A stretch of 64,000 bases of DNA from Geothrix sp. 21YS21S-2 (GCF_030846775.1 NZ_CP132910.1:3072001-3136000); one strand, 5' to 3'; positions 46,804 to 58,326 are shown, numbered from the stretch's first letter. A program made the numbers and translations. Notes: generated from the letters alone by a model not told the origin.

Positions 46804-47115
46804 CTAAGCCTGGATGCCCTTGATGCGAACTTCCGTGTACCCCTGGCGGTGGCCCTTGGTGCGCTGGTAGGTCGTGGTGCGCTTCTTCTTGAAGATGAGA
46901 ACCTTCTTGGCGCGGTCGTGGCAGATGACCTCCGCCGAGACGGTGGCGCCTTCGAGGGTGGGCTTGCCCACCTTCAGCTCGCCGTCGTTGTCCACCAGGA
47001 GGACGCGATCGAAGATCACGGCTTCCTTGAGGTCCTTTTCGAGCAGTTCCACGCGGAGGATGTCCCCCTCGGAAACCCGATACTGCTTGCCACCGGTCTG
47101 GATCACTGCGTACAT
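46804..47115 (-). CDS. rplU: 50S ribosomal protein L21
   Basis: A 103-residue L21 with MYAVIQTGGKQYRV at the start and VLIFKKKRTTTYQRTKGHRQ near residue 77, both family signatures. It is the first gene of the rplU-rpmA-obgE run. GAGG lies 5 bases upstream of the ATG. A small perfect hairpin (CTTGGG/CCCAAG, 47164-47178) lies in its 5' region; whether it has regulatory meaning is not clear. Confidence 0.98.
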   Translation of the reverse strand: MYAVIQTGGKQYRVSEGDILRVELLEKDLKEAVIFDRVLLVDNDGELKVGKPTLEGATVSAEVICHDRAKKVLIFKKKRTTTYQRTKGHRQGYTEVRIKGIQA

Positions 47116-47227
47116 GACGTCCTCGCAAAGGAGGCTTGGGCGGTGCCAGGTAAAGTCGGCACACTTGGGGAGCCCAAGACAAGGCCCAATAGAATGTCAT
47201 CCATTCCCTTGAATCGCAAGGGAAAAA

Positions 47228-49357
47228 TCACTTCATGAAGCCCCGCTTGCGCATGAGGGCGTCCGTGTTGACGTCCCGGCCGCGGAAATTCCGGAAGGCG
47301 TCGGCGGGGTCCACGGTGTTGCCCACGGACAGGACGGTGGCCTTGAGGCGGGCCGCCACGGCGGGGTCCCAGGGCCCCTTGCCCTCCAGGAAGGCCTCCC
47401 AGGCGTCGGCGGTGAGGGCGTCGGCCCAGAGGTAGGCGTAGTACCCGGCGGAATACCCGTCCGACGAGAAGATGTGGTTGAACTGGGTGGGCCGGTGGCG
47501 CATGACGATCTCCTCCGGCATGCCCAGCCTGGCCAGCTCCTCCTTCTCGAACTTCGCGGGATCGACGGGCCCGGCCCCGGCCAGGTGGAACTTCATGTCG
47601 ATGACGGCCGAGGCCAGGAATTCCATGGTCTGGAAGCCCTCGTTGAACTTGGCGGCCTTCTTGATGCGGTCGACCAGCTCCTGGGGGATGGGCTTGCCGG
47701 TCCTGTAATGGACCGCGTAGGTGTTGAGGATCTCCGGGGTCAGGAAGAAGTGCTCGTTGATCTGGGAGGGGAACTCCACGAAGTCCCGGACGGTGTTGGA
47801 GCCGGCCACGCTGGGGTAGGTGGCGTTGCTCAGCATGCCGTGGAGGGCGTGGCCGAACTCGTGGAACATCGTCTGGGCGTCGTCGAAGGAGATGAGGACG
47901 GGCTCGCCGGGGGCGCCCTTGGTGAAGTTGGAGTTGTTGCTGACGATGGGGGTGATCTCTCCGTCGTAGCGCTGCTGGGTGCGGTACTCGTTCATCCAGG
48001 CGCCGGAGGACTTCCCGGCCCGGGCGAAGGGATCGAAGTACCAGAGCGCCACGTGGGCGCCCTTGGCGTCCTTGACCTCCCACACCTTCACGTCGGGATG
48101 CTGCACGGGCAGGCCCTGCACGGGGCTGAAGTACAGCCCGTAGCACTTGCCCGCGGCCCAGAACATGCCTTCGCGAAGCTTGTCGAGCTGCATGTAGGGC
48201 TGCACCTCGTTTAGGTCGAGGTCGTACTTGGCCTTGCGCAGCTTCTCCGCGTAGAAGCGGTAGTCCCAGGCGGCCAGCTTGAACGTCCCGCCCTCCTTGG
48301 CGATGATGGCCTGCATCTCGGCCACGTCGGCCTTCACCTGGGCCACGCCGGGCTTCCACACGGCCTCCATGAGGGCCACGGCCCGCTCGGGGGTCTTGGC
48401 CATGCTCAGCTCCACGGACCAGTGGGCGTGGCTCTTGTAGCCCAGGAGCCGGGCGCGCTCGTAGCGCAGCTGGAGGATGCGGGTGATGGCGGCCTTGTTG
48501 TCCCGGGCGTCGTTGTTGTCCCCGCGGTTCACGTAGGTGCGCCAGACCTTCTCGCGTAGCGCGCGGTCCTGGGCGTAGGCCAGGAAGGGCTCCATGGCCG
48601 AGCGGGTGTTGGCGACCACCCACTTGCCCTTGAGGCCCCGGGCCTCGGCGGCGCGGGCGGCGCCGGCCTTGTAGTCCGCGGAGAGCCCGGCCAGGCCGGC
48701 TTCCGAGTCGATGACGGTGAAGAGCCCGCTCTCCTCGGCCACCACGTTCTGGGCGAACCGGGTGTTGACGGTGGCCAGTTCCTGGTTGATCTCCTGGATG
48801 CGCTTCTTCTGCGCGGGGGTGAGCAGGGCGCCGGCGCGCACGAAGTTCGTGCGGCAGAGCCAGGTGAGCCGCTTCTGCTCGGGGGTGAGGGCGGCCTTGT
48901 CCAGGCCCGCGTACACCGCCTCGATGCGCTTGAAGAGACCGGCGTTCTGGGTGATCTCGTCGGCGAAGGCCGCCAGCTTGGGATTGGTCTCGGCCTCGAT
49001 GCGGGGCACGTCGCCGGTCTTCAGGGTGCTGAAGTGGACGCCGGTGAGGATGTTGACCCGGTCCAGCATCCGGCTGGAGCGCTCCAGGGCCGCGATGGTG
49101 TTCTCGAAGGTGGGGGCGGCCGGATTGTCCACGATGGCCTTGATGGCCTTGCGCTGGTCGGCCATGGCCAGGTCGAAGGCGGCGGCGAAGTCCGCGGGGC
49201 GGACCTGGTCCCAGGGCGGCACGCCGCCGAAGGGGCCCGTCCAGGGGGCGGTGAGCGCTTTGAGGGTGGGGGTCATGGGCTGCTCCGGCCGAAGCGGCAT
49301 GGCGGCCAGGGCCAGGATCGGCACGAGGCCCAGGGTGATGCGGTTGCGGGTGGACAT
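47228..49357 (-). CDS. Exported M3-family metallopeptidase (Dcp/OpdA-like)
   Basis: A 709-residue zinc peptidase. Metal site MFHEFGHALHGM near residue 495 is the HExxH-type H-E-F-G-H motif, followed by the downstream Glu in VEFPSQINEHF. The rest is the all-helical M3 fold. A signal-peptide-like start (GLVPILALAAMPLRP) suggests export, unlike most M3 enzymes. M3 peptidases degrade short peptides. The start at 49357 was chosen over an earlier in-frame ATG because it begins directly before the leader. It precedes rplU by 112 bases. Confidence 0.93.
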   Translation of the reverse strand: MSTRNRITLGLVPILALAAMPLRPEQPMTPTLKALTAPWTGPFGGVPPWDQVRPADFAAAFDLAMADQRKAIKAIVDNPAAPTFENTIAALERSSRMLDRVNILTGVHFSTLKTGDVPRIEAETNPKLAAFADEITQNAGLFKRIEAVYAGLDKAALTPEQKRLTWLCRTNFVRAGALLTPAQKKRIQEINQELATVNTRFAQNVVAEESGLFTVIDSEAGLAGLSADYKAGAARAAEARGLKGKWVVANTRSAMEPFLAYAQDRALREKVWRTYVNRGDNNDARDNKAAITRILQLRYERARLLGYKSHAHWSVELSMAKTPERAVALMEAVWKPGVAQVKADVAEMQAIIAKEGGTFKLAAWDYRFYAEKLRKAKYDLDLNEVQPYMQLDKLREGMFWAAGKCYGLYFSPVQGLPVQHPDVKVWEVKDAKGAHVALWYFDPFARAGKSSGAWMNEYRTQQRYDGEITPIVSNNSNFTKGAPGEPVLISFDDAQTMFHEFGHALHGMLSNATYPSVAGSNTVRDFVEFPSQINEHFFLTPEILNTYAVHYRTGKPIPQELVDRIKKAAKFNEGFQTMEFLASAVIDMKFHLAGAGPVDPAKFEKEELARLGMPEEIVMRHRPTQFNHIFSSDGYSAGYYAYLWADALTADAWEAFLEGKGPWDPAVAARLKATVLSVGNTVDPADAFRNFRGRDVNTDALMRKRGFMK

Positions 49358-49419
49358 GGGGCTCCTTGGCACAAGTGGGGACCCAATTCTATCCCCCCTG
49401 GCGCCCGGTGGCCCGGTCC

Positions 49420-50484
49420 TCAATCACAACTCCTCCAGGCCTCCAGCACCCGGAACCGCTCGCCCATGAAGGTGGGCAGGGTGAGCTGCAGGAGGTTCTC
49501 CATGCGCTTCACGCGTGCCGCCGGCTCCAGGGTCTGCCACGCCTCCTCCCAGGCCGCCAGGGGCGCGTGCTCCCGGATCCAGGCGCTGAGGCTCACGTGG
49601 GCGGACTCGCGCAGGCCCGCGCGCTCCAGGTGGAGGGCGAGGCGGGTGAAGTCCACGTCGGCGGTGAGGTCGGCCTCCCCCAGGTCCTCCCACCAGGCGC
49701 CGTCCACCTTGTGGCCCTTGTAGCGGCGCAGGTCGGAGCCCTTGTCCAGGACCCGGCTGGCGGTGTGGCCGTAGTCGATGGCGAGGAAGAGACCCGCCTC
49801 CAGGCACCCGGCCAGGTCCCGCACCAGCCCGGGCAGGTCCTCGCACCAGGGGGCGCCGTCCCCGGCCTCCAGGCCGCCTTCGGCCTGGGAGGCGAACCAG
49901 TCGACGGCTTCGCAGGGGTCCGCCGGCAGCCATGCCTGGCCCTGGGCGGTCAGGGCCTCGTAGCTCCAGCGCTCGCCGTCCCAGCGGTAGGGCTGGGCGG
50001 GCAGGGCGTCGAAGAGCTCGTTGGAGAGGATGGCGCCCCGGAAGGGTTCCAGGGGCTCCTGCTGGGCGACGATGCGGGCCCGGCCGGATTCGAGGTGGGG
50101 CGCCAGGGCGATGCGCGCGGCGGCCGCGGCGGCGGGGTTGTCGTCCCGGTGGAGGTAGCGCAGGCACGCGCCGAAGGCCCCTCGGGAGGCCTGCAGCAGG
50201 TCCCGGCCCAGCCAGCCCCGGCCGGCGCCGGGTTCCAGCACGACGAAGGGATCGGGCCGACCGAGCCGTTCCCAGGCCCGCTCCAGGCGCGTGGCCAGGG
50301 CCTCGCCCAGCAGGGGTCCCAGGTCCAGGGCCGTGTAGTAGTCTGCGCCCTCGAAGCCCCAGGGGCCCTCGGCGCGCCGGTAGTAGCCGAATTCCGGGTG
50401 GTAGAGGGCCAGGGCCATGGCCTCGGCGGCGGGCAGGGGGCCCTTGGCCAGGCGGGCCTCAACGAGGGCCTTGAGGTCGTTCAC
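49420..50484 (-). CDS. MidA/NDUFAF7-like SAM-dependent methyltransferase
   Basis: A 354-residue protein of the DUF185/MidA type. The N-terminus carries the characteristic ALYHPEFGYYRR near residue 26, then VVLEPGAGRGWLGRDLL near residue 81 (SAM loop) and ILSNELFDALPAQPY near residue 150, the family motif. Eukaryotic NDUFAF7 methylates an arginine of complex I; bacterial substrates are not known. A GTG start overlaps the MMPL stop by 4 bases (GTGA), so the two are coupled. An ATG start would be much shorter. Confidence 0.88.
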   Translation of the reverse strand: MNDLKALVEARLAKGPLPAAEAMALALYHPEFGYYRRAEGPWGFEGADYYTALDLGPLLGEALATRLERAWERLGRPDPFVVLEPGAGRGWLGRDLLQASRGAFGACLRYLHRDDNPAAAAAARIALAPHLESGRARIVAQQEPLEPFRGAILSNELFDALPAQPYRWDGERWSYEALTAQGQAWLPADPCEAVDWFASQAEGGLEAGDGAPWCEDLPGLVRDLAGCLEAGLFLAIDYGHTASRVLDKGSDLRRYKGHKVDGAWWEDLGEADLTADVDFTRLALHLERAGLRESAHVSLSAWIREHAPLAAWEEAWQTLEPAARVKRMENLLQLTLPTFMGERFRVLEAWRSCD

Positions 50485-53048
50485 GGTTCGCTCCGGTGCA
50501 GGGGCCACCGCTCCAGGATCCAGGGAAGGACCCACTGGGTGACGAGGAGGGCCAGGGCCACGCCGCCCAGGGAGGCCAGGCCCAGGCCGCGCAGGCCCCG
50601 GTACCCGCTGAAGGCCAGGCCCCCGAAGCCGGCCAGGGTGGTGCCGGCGCACACGGCGTTGACCCGGGCCACGCGGGCCGCCGCATGGGGCTCCAGGCGG
50701 GCCCGGTGGAGGAGGTTCATGGCGGTGTCCACGCTCACGCCCAGGGCGATGGGGATGGCCACCAGGGACAGGAACGTGAGCGGCTCGCCGATCCAGCCCA
50801 GGATGCCCAGGGCCCCCACCTGGCTCGCCGCCAGGGGCACCAGGGCCAGCCCCAGGAAGCGCAGGCGCCGCCCGAAGACGGCCACCACGGCCAGCACGGC
50901 GGCCAGGGCCAGGAGGATCACCTGGCGCAGGGCGTCCCGGGCCACGGCCTTGATGGCGCGGAAGAGGGGGCGGGTGCCCACCATGCGCCCTCCGGCGGCC
51001 TCCACTTCGGCCTCGATGCGCTCCTGGGCGCCTTCGGAAAGGCGCAGGGGCAGGGTGAAGGTCGCGGCCGGGGCGGCCTCCGGCTCCCGGGGCCCCGCGT
51101 GCCATCCGAAGAGCTGGAGCGGGGCGCGCCGCACCGGGGCCTTCACGGGGGGCATGAGGGCCTGGATGCTCCGGGGCACGTTGGCGGGATTCTCCACGCT
51201 GGCGCGCAGGGCGGTAAGGCTGCCTTCCAGGGCCACCGGGTCCAGGCCCGCGGAGGCCGCCTCCTCCAGGGCCCGGCGGTACCAGGTGTCCGAACCCAGG
51301 ATCCGCTTGAGCTCGGGCGACGGCACCTTCCACTCGGGCATGGGCAGGCCCTCCCTGCGCAGGGGGACGACCACGGCGTTCCACAGCTGGGGCAGGCGCG
51401 CGGGGTCGTCCAGGGGCAGCTGCACCGCCAGGGGCTGGAGGCCGGCTCCCAGGGCGTGGCTGAGGGTCTCCTGCAGGGAGAGGGCGGGGTTTCCCTGCTG
51501 GCGGAAGCGGCGCAGGTCCTCCTCCCACTTCATGGAGCCGATGCCCCAGGTGCCCAGCACCAGCAGGGCCAGGGCCAGGGCGGGCTTCCAGGGCCGGATG
51601 GGGGCGGGGCGGTCGAGGGCGTGCGGGGCGGGCGCGAAGGTCCCCGTGCCCCGGTCCAGGGCCAGGAGCAGGGCCGGCAGCACCAGGAAGCTCGCGGCCA
51701 TGCAGGCCAGGAGGCCCAGGCCGGCGGTCAGGCCCAGGTCCCGGAAGCCCGGGAAGGGCGCCGCCACGCACGCCAGGAACGCCGCGGAGGTGGCAAGGCC
51801 CCCGGCGATGACGCCGGGGCCGGTGCCCAGGAGGGCGGCGCGCAGGCTCAGGGCCTTGGTGCGGCCCGTCTGGCGTTCGTCCCGGTAGCGGCTGAAGAGC
51901 AGGATGCCCACATCGTCCCCGATGCCCAGGAGCACCGCGCCGAAAGCGGCCGCCATGAGGTTGAGCCGGCCCAGGACCCAGCCCGTGAGGCCCAGGGCCC
52001 ACAGCATGCCCAGCAGGAGGGGGACCACCACGAAACCGTAGCCGGCCAGGGTCCGGAAGCCGATCCAGTACACCAGTCCGATGAGCACGAAGCTCAGCAG
52101 GAGGCTCAGGAGGATCTCCCGGGTGAGGGTGTGGGACTCCCAGTAGGCGATGGCGTGGGCGCCGGTGGCCTGGAGCGGGAAGGCGCGGTCGGGGCCCGCG
52201 GCCAGCGCCCCGCGCACCTGGGCGTGGGTGGCCCGCTCCGGCAGGGGACCCCGGGCGCCCGCGCCCAGCCACCGCAGGACCCGCGCCGTGGCCCGGGCGT
52301 CGCCGCTGGGGAAGTCCAGCACCAGGGGGACCAGGACGAAGCGGCCGTCGCGGGTCTCCAGGTAGCCCGTGCGCAGCTTCACGGGGAAGGCCCTGGCGCC
52401 CTGGGTCACCCTCAGGCGGGTCTCGTCCTTTTCCGTCACGAACTGGCTGAGCTGGAGGGGGTCGAGCTGGGCCAGCTTGGCCTTGGCCGGGTCCGGAGAG
52501 GCCAGGGCCTTCGCCGTCGCCCGGAAGCGCCGCTGCAGCTCGGCGGGGTCCTTCAGGGGCGCCAGGCGGTCCCCCAGGAGCATGGGGGCCAGGGCGTAGA
52601 ACTGCTCGGTGACCAGGCGCCCCACGGCGCCGTCGCCCTCGAGGAAGCTGCCCGCGGCCAGCAGGGGCGGCCAGAGGGAGGCGCCCCGGGCCTCCGGCAC
52701 GGGGATGGGCGGCGAGATGCGGCCCTCGCCGCTCATGCCGTTCAGGGGGACGCTGGCGTCGGTGAGGAGGTTCTCCACCAGGTGCTCGGCCCAGGCCTGC
52801 CGGGCCTCCAGGTCCCCGGGCCCGCCTTCGGCGGCGAGCCAGAGCAGTTCCTGCTGGCCCACGCCGGCCTCGATGCTGGCGCGCACCACGGGGTTGTCCG
52901 TGGGCAGGAGGCTCATGAGGTCGAGCCTGCGCTCCACGCGCAGCGCGCCCAGGCCCAGGGCCAGGGTCAGGACGGCCAGCCCGATCCACAGGCCCGCGGG
53001 GCGGCGCAGGTGGAGGAGCAGGAGCGCGCGGAGGAGCTTCCTACCCAT
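50481..53048 (-). CDS. RND/MMPL-family lipid or hydrophobe exporter
   Basis: An 855-residue membrane protein with the RND two-repeat plan: a first TM segment near residue 25, a large periplasmic loop, TM segments about 310-470, a second periplasmic loop and TM segments about 690-850. In the first repeat AAAFGAVLLGIGDDVGILLFSRYRDER (near residue 380) is the MMPL-type motif with the central Asp pair; the second repeat has VAIPIALGVSVDTAMNLLHR near residue 765. This is like HpnN, which moves hopanoids, and other MMPL lipid exporters. No hopanoid genes are near. It overlaps the ATPase gene upstream by 8 bases. Confidence 0.88.
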   Translation of the reverse strand: MGRKLLRALLLLHLRRPAGLWIGLAVLTLALGLGALRVERRLDLMSLLPTDNPVVRASIEAGVGQQELLWLAAEGGPGDLEARQAWAEHLVENLLTDASVPLNGMSGEGRISPPIPVPEARGASLWPPLLAAGSFLEGDGAVGRLVTEQFYALAPMLLGDRLAPLKDPAELQRRFRATAKALASPDPAKAKLAQLDPLQLSQFVTEKDETRLRVTQGARAFPVKLRTGYLETRDGRFVLVPLVLDFPSGDARATARVLRWLGAGARGPLPERATHAQVRGALAAGPDRAFPLQATGAHAIAYWESHTLTREILLSLLLSFVLIGLVYWIGFRTLAGYGFVVVPLLLGMLWALGLTGWVLGRLNLMAAAFGAVLLGIGDDVGILLFSRYRDERQTGRTKALSLRAALLGTGPGVIAGGLATSAAFLACVAAPFPGFRDLGLTAGLGLLACMAASFLVLPALLLALDRGTGTFAPAPHALDRPAPIRPWKPALALALLVLGTWGIGSMKWEEDLRRFRQQGNPALSLQETLSHALGAGLQPLAVQLPLDDPARLPQLWNAVVVPLRREGLPMPEWKVPSPELKRILGSDTWYRRALEEAASAGLDPVALEGSLTALRASVENPANVPRSIQALMPPVKAPVRRAPLQLFGWHAGPREPEAAPAATFTLPLRLSEGAQERIEAEVEAAGGRMVGTRPLFRAIKAVARDALRQVILLALAAVLAVVAVFGRRLRFLGLALVPLAASQVGALGILGWIGEPLTFLSLVAIPIALGVSVDTAMNLLHRARLEPHAAARVARVNAVCAGTTLAGFGGLAFSGYRGLRGLGLASLGGVALALLVTQWVLPWILERWPLHRSEP

Positions 53049-53949
53049 TCAGGGTTTCCAGCAGCCGCTCCAGGGTCGGGCGCAGCACGACCCGCTTGGC
53101 CGAGGCCAGGCGCCGGAAGAGGCTGGGATCGTCGAGGCGCAGCAGCGGGTAGGTGTCCCGGTCGCCGTTCTGGAGGGTCTCGGTCCACCGGCTGGCGGTG
53201 AGGAGGGTGGGGAGCTGCTCCCCGTAGCGGTGGTCCAGGAGCTGGGCCATGGCGCGCACCACGCGGATGTCGCCGTCCATGCGGTCGAAGTCGTCCAGCA
53301 CGAGGATGGGCGCCTCAAGCAGCGGCGCCATTCGGTCGCGCTCGCTGATGAAGTCGGTGTTGGTGAAGCTGCGGGAATCGTAGTAGGTGTCGCGCAGCTC
53401 CAGCGTGAAGGCGCGCACCGAGATGAACAGGCCGCCGCCGCGGGTGCGCTCGCCGCAGGCCTTGAGGGCCGCCGCGGCCAGGGTGCTGCGCCCGGAGCCC
53501 GGAGGCCCGTCGATCCACCAGAAGTCGGAGGGGTCCCGGTCGCTGCGCGCCCAGTTGAACAGCGAGCGGTAGCCCCAGGGCTCCTGGGCCGGCCTGGGGT
53601 CGCGCCAGGTCATCTCGCCGTCGGGGCCGGCCTTGGGCCCGCACTTGTGGACGATGAGGTCGAGCTTGCTGCGCAGGTCCTCGGAGAGGGTGGCGCGGAT
53701 CTCGGCGTTGTCGAGCAGCTGGTTCACCTGCGCCAGCGAGCCCACGAGCTTCTCGCGCGGGTTCTGGATCTTCCACCACTCCCAGAAGGACTCGAAGGTG
53801 GCCTCGCGGTACCGCCCGGGAATGCCGTGCACCGCGCGCTGGGCCGCGGCCGGGGCCGCGCACGTGCAGGGGCGCGCCGGCTTCATGGGATCCGGATCCA
53901 GGATCACCCGCCGCCCGTCGCAGAGGGGGCAGACTTCGGCACCTTTCAC
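53041..53949 (-). CDS. IstB/DnaC-like AAA+ ATPase with zinc-binding start
   Basis: A 302-residue protein. It begins with a short zinc-finger-like segment (CPLCDGRR then CTC, residues 7-30). The AAA+ core has GPPGSGRST at about residues 146-154, where the Walker A Lys is Arg, and Walker B ILVLDDFDRM near residue 215. The general plan resembles DnaC/IstB helicase-loader ATPases. It uses a GTG start overlapping the sigma factor stop (GTGA) and is followed by the MMPL gene with an 8-base overlap. Arg in Walker A usually weakens nucleotide hydrolysis, so this may be a sensor or regulator rather than a true loader. Confidence 0.68.
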   Translation of the reverse strand: MKGAEVCPLCDGRRVILDPDPMKPARPCTCAAPAAAQRAVHGIPGRYREATFESFWEWWKIQNPREKLVGSLAQVNQLLDNAEIRATLSEDLRSKLDLIVHKCGPKAGPDGEMTWRDPRPAQEPWGYRSLFNWARSDRDPSDFWWIDGPPGSGRSTLAAAALKACGERTRGGGLFISVRAFTLELRDTYYDSRSFTNTDFISERDRMAPLLEAPILVLDDFDRMDGDIRVVRAMAQLLDHRYGEQLPTLLTASRWTETLQNGDRDTYPLLRLDDPSLFRRLASAKRVVLRPTLERLLETLNG

Positions 53950-54809
53950 GAACGGTCTCCCTTCAGGAACTGCCCGAGGAGGACGCGCCTGCGCTCGCGG
54001 ATCTTCATGAAGGCGCGCTCCTCGATCTGGCGCACCCGCTCGCGGCTGATGGGGGGCTCGAAGGACTGGCCGATGCGCTCGAGCGTCATGGGGTCCGAGC
54101 CGTCCAGGCCGAAGTGCAGGGCGATGATGCGGCGCTCCTTCTCGTTGAGCAGGCCCAGGCTGAGCCGCACCTGGTCCTGGAAGGACTCCTGGTCCAGGGT
54201 GTCCATGGCGCTGGGCTCGATGGTCTGCTCGAGGCTGTCGCCCAGGGTGAGGTCCGACTCGCCCATGCCCTGCTCGGTGCTGACGGTGGAGGTGGTCTGC
54301 TGCAGCAGCTGCAGGCGCTCCACCTCCTCCGCGGAGAAGTTGCTGTTGGCGACGATGTCGGCCACGGTGGGCGTGCGGCCCAGGTCCTGGCCCAGGCGGT
54401 GGGTGATGCGGTTGAGCTGCACCAGGTGCCCGGCCACCTTCTGGGGCAGGCGGATCTTGCTGCCGTGCTCGGCCAGCGCGTGGAAGATGGCCTGGCGCAC
54501 CCACCAGGACGCGTAGGTAAGGAACTTGTTCTCGCGCTCGGGATCGAAGCGCTTGGCGGCCTCGATGAGGCCGAGGTTACCCTCGGAGATGAGGTCCAGC
54601 AGGTCGAGCCCCATGCCCTGGAACTTGCGCGCCTCCTTGACGACGAAGCGGAGGTTGCCCTCCACGAGCATGCGCAGGCCCTCGGGGTTGCGGTCGTTCT
54701 GCCACAGCCTGCCGTTGATGCGCTCCTCCTCCGCGGTCAGGAGCGGGAGATCCCTGATCGAGTCGAAGTACTTGTCGAGCGACCGCTCTTCCAGATGCCG
54801 TTGGGGCAC
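53946..54809 (-). CDS. RNA polymerase sigma-70-family factor (group 2/3)
   Basis: A 287-residue sigma factor. Region 1.2 is near residues 10-35 (LDKYFDSIRDLPLLTAEEE), region 2 near 60-130 with DLISEGNLGLIEAAKRFD and KFLTYASWWVRQAI, region 3 in the middle and region 4 near 215-285 with ISRERVRQIEERAFMKIRE. It has no region 1.1, so it is an alternative factor related to RpoS/RpoH/SigB-like types. It uses a GTG start with AAGGTGG upstream. Its neighbours dnaK-dnaJ-hspR upstream and the ATPase downstream suggest a stress role, which is my inference. Confidence 0.9.
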   Translation of the reverse strand: MPQRHLEERSLDKYFDSIRDLPLLTAEEERINGRLWQNDRNPEGLRMLVEGNLRFVVKEARKFQGMGLDLLDLISEGNLGLIEAAKRFDPERENKFLTYASWWVRQAIFHALAEHGSKIRLPQKVAGHLVQLNRITHRLGQDLGRTPTVADIVANSNFSAEEVERLQLLQQTTSTVSTEQGMGESDLTLGDSLEQTIEPSAMDTLDQESFQDQVRLSLGLLNEKERRIIALHFGLDGSDPMTLERIGQSFEPPISRERVRQIEERAFMKIRERRRVLLGQFLKGDRS

Positions 54810-54853
54810 ATTCCACCTTGAAGAAGGAACAGCATAACAAAGGGATTGTCAGC

Positions 54854-55246
54854 TTACCTCTTGCGCAGGCCTTGGTGCGTCAGTTTGACCAGGCCTGTCG
54901 AAGAAATGCCTTCCGGACCCCTTTCGGGTTCAAGTCCGGCTGACTTCATTTTAGATTCATTTTTTTCGATAATGTTTTGCATCTCCTCCTGCATTTTTTT
55001 CATGCGGTCCCGGAGGTTCAGGACCACCTCGACGCCGGCCAGATTTACACCCAAGTCTCTGGTAAGACTAAGGATGAACTCAAGGCGTTCCAGGTCGTCC
55101 TCACTGTAGAGGCGGGTCTTGCCCTCCGTCCGGGAGGGGAGAAGGAGCCCTTCCCTTTCATATAAGCGCAGGGTCTGGGGGTGGATTTCATACCGGGCGG
55201 CCACCACGCCGATCATGTACGAGCCGCTTTTCGGATCCCGCCTCAT
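54854..55246 (-). CDS. hspR: MerR-family heat-shock repressor HspR
   Basis: A 130-residue MerR-type regulator. The helix-turn-helix and wing read YMIGVVAARYEIHPQTLRLYEREGLL (residues 9-34), the HspR form of this fold, followed by SRTEGKTRLYSEDDLERLEFI and a coiled-coil dimer helix (about 75-105). HspR represses dnaK operons in Actinobacteria and other phyla by binding HAIR sites with DnaK as corepressor. The ATG at 55246 has GGAGGTGAT just upstream, containing the dnaJ stop codon; a longer start at 55294 is unlikely. No canonical HAIR repeat is seen upstream of dnaK. Confidence 0.88.
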   Translation of the reverse strand: MRRDPKSGSYMIGVVAARYEIHPQTLRLYEREGLLLPSRTEGKTRLYSEDDLERLEFILSLTRDLGVNLAGVEVVLNLRDRMKKMQEEMQNIIEKNESKMKSAGLEPERGPEGISSTGLVKLTHQGLRKR

Positions 55247-55247
55247 A

Positions 55248-56333
55248 TCACCTCCACGCGTCCGCACGGATGGATCCGTCGTTGAGTTCCGCAAGTTCCC
55301 GGAGCAGTTCCTTGGACCGCTCGTCCTCGATCTTCGGCGTCACCACCTTGATGCGGGCGAAGAGATCCCCCCGCTGGGAGGCTCCGGGGATGGGCATGCC
55401 CAGCCCCTTGAGGCGGAGGTTGGCGCCGCCCTGGGTGCCCGGCGGGATCTTGATGGTGGAGTGGCCCTCGGGGGTGGGGATCTCCACCTTGGCCCCCAGG
55501 GCGCTCTCGGAAAAACTGATGGGGAGATCCAGATAGAGGTTCGCCCCCCGGCGCTCGAAGCGCGGGTCCGCTTCCACCTGCACCTGCAGGTAGAGGTCCC
55601 CGGGGCCGCCGCCGCGCCGTCCGGCCTCGCCCTTGCCGGCCACCCGCAGCCGGGTCCCGTCCTCCACCCCCGCGGGGATGGCCACGGTCACGGACTCGTT
55701 CCGGGGGATGCGCCCCTGGCCCTTGCAGGTCTCGCAGGGGGGGGCCTTCTTCCCCGTTCCGCCGCAGGCCGGGCACTCCTCCCTCGAGCGGAAGAAGCCG
55801 CCGCCCAGCTCCTGGTAGCCCCGGCCGGAACAGGTGGGGCAGGTGCTCACCGGCGCGCCCACCTTGTCCCCGCTGCCCTGGCAGGCCGTGCAGGTCTCGG
55901 AGCGGTGCAGGTTGAGGGTGAGGCGGGTGCCGCTGAAGGCGTCCTTGAAGCCGATGCGGACGGTGTGCTGGGTGTCCTCGCCGGCCCGGGGCCCCGGCCT
56001 CCGGCGGCCCGGGGGCCGCTTGCCGAAGCCCTGGAAGAGATCCTGGAAGCTGCCGGCGAATCCGCCGTCCTCGAAGGAGAAGCCCTGGCCGCCGCCCATC
56101 TGGGGCCCCGGCCCGGCCGGGTCGCCGTAGGTGTCGTAGTTCTTCCGCTTGGCAGGATCGGACAGGACGTCGTTGGCCTCGGCGAGCTCCTTGAACCGGG
56201 CCTCCGACTCCTTGTTGCCGGGGTTGAGGTCCGGATGGAACTTGCGCGCGAGCTTCCGGTAGGCCTTCTTGATGTCCTCCTCGGAGGCGCCCTTGGGGAC
56301 GCCAAGAATCTTGTAGTAGTCGGGAGTGGCCAT
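55248..56333 (-). CDS. dnaJ: DnaJ co-chaperone
   Basis: A 361-residue Hsp40. J-domain residues 1-70 include the HPD motif ([12 protein letters not shown] near residue 32), then a Gly/Phe-rich segment, then four zinc-finger repeats of CxxCxGxG ([32 protein letters not shown], about residues 147-210), and the substrate-binding C-terminal domains. DnaJ stimulates DnaK ATPase. It lies 103 bases after dnaK with a hairpin between them and is followed by hspR with 1 base between stop and start. Confidence 0.97.
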   Translation of the reverse strand: MATPDYYKILGVPKGASEEDIKKAYRKLARKFHPDLNPGNKESEARFKELAEANDVLSDPAKRKNYDTYGDPAGPGPQMGGGQGFSFEDGGFAGSFQDLFQGFGKRPPGRRRPGPRAGEDTQHTVRIGFKDAFSGTRLTLNLHRSETCTACQGSGDKVGAPVSTCPTCSGRGYQELGGGFFRSREECPACGGTGKKAPPCETCKGQGRIPRNESVTVAIPAGVEDGTRLRVAGKGEAGRRGGGPGDLYLQVQVEADPRFERRGANLYLDLPISFSESALGAKVEIPTPEGHSTIKIPPGTQGGANLRLKGLGMPIPGASQRGDLFARIKVVTPKIEDERSKELLRELAELNDGSIRADAWR

Positions 56334-56393
56334 GGCAGCAATTTACCCTGGATTTGCGCCACCCGGACTAAGGTTTTTTGCCGGATAGACGAA

Positions 56394-56417
56394 GGGCCGG
56401 GGTCGAAACCCCGGCCC
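56394..56417 (-). terminator. Hairpin between dnaK and dnaJ
   Basis: A 9-bp perfect G+C stem (56394-56402 with 56409-56417) with a 6-base loop lies 20 bases after the dnaK stop. On the minus strand it is not followed by a T run, so it may act as an mRNA stabiliser or partial attenuator that lowers dnaJ relative to dnaK. Confidence 0.5.
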
Positions 56418-56436
56418 CACGGGAATGCGTCAATTC

Positions 56437-58326
<1,890 letters not shown>

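Noticed and set aside
47164-47178. Small hairpin upstream of rplU as a ribosomal-protein leader
   Set aside because: A 6-bp stem alone is too weak evidence for an L21 autoregulatory leader.
49366-51888. A long plus-strand frame opposite midA and the MMPL exporter
   Set aside because: Arg/Ala/Pro-rich shadow of the real minus-strand genes, with no domain pattern.
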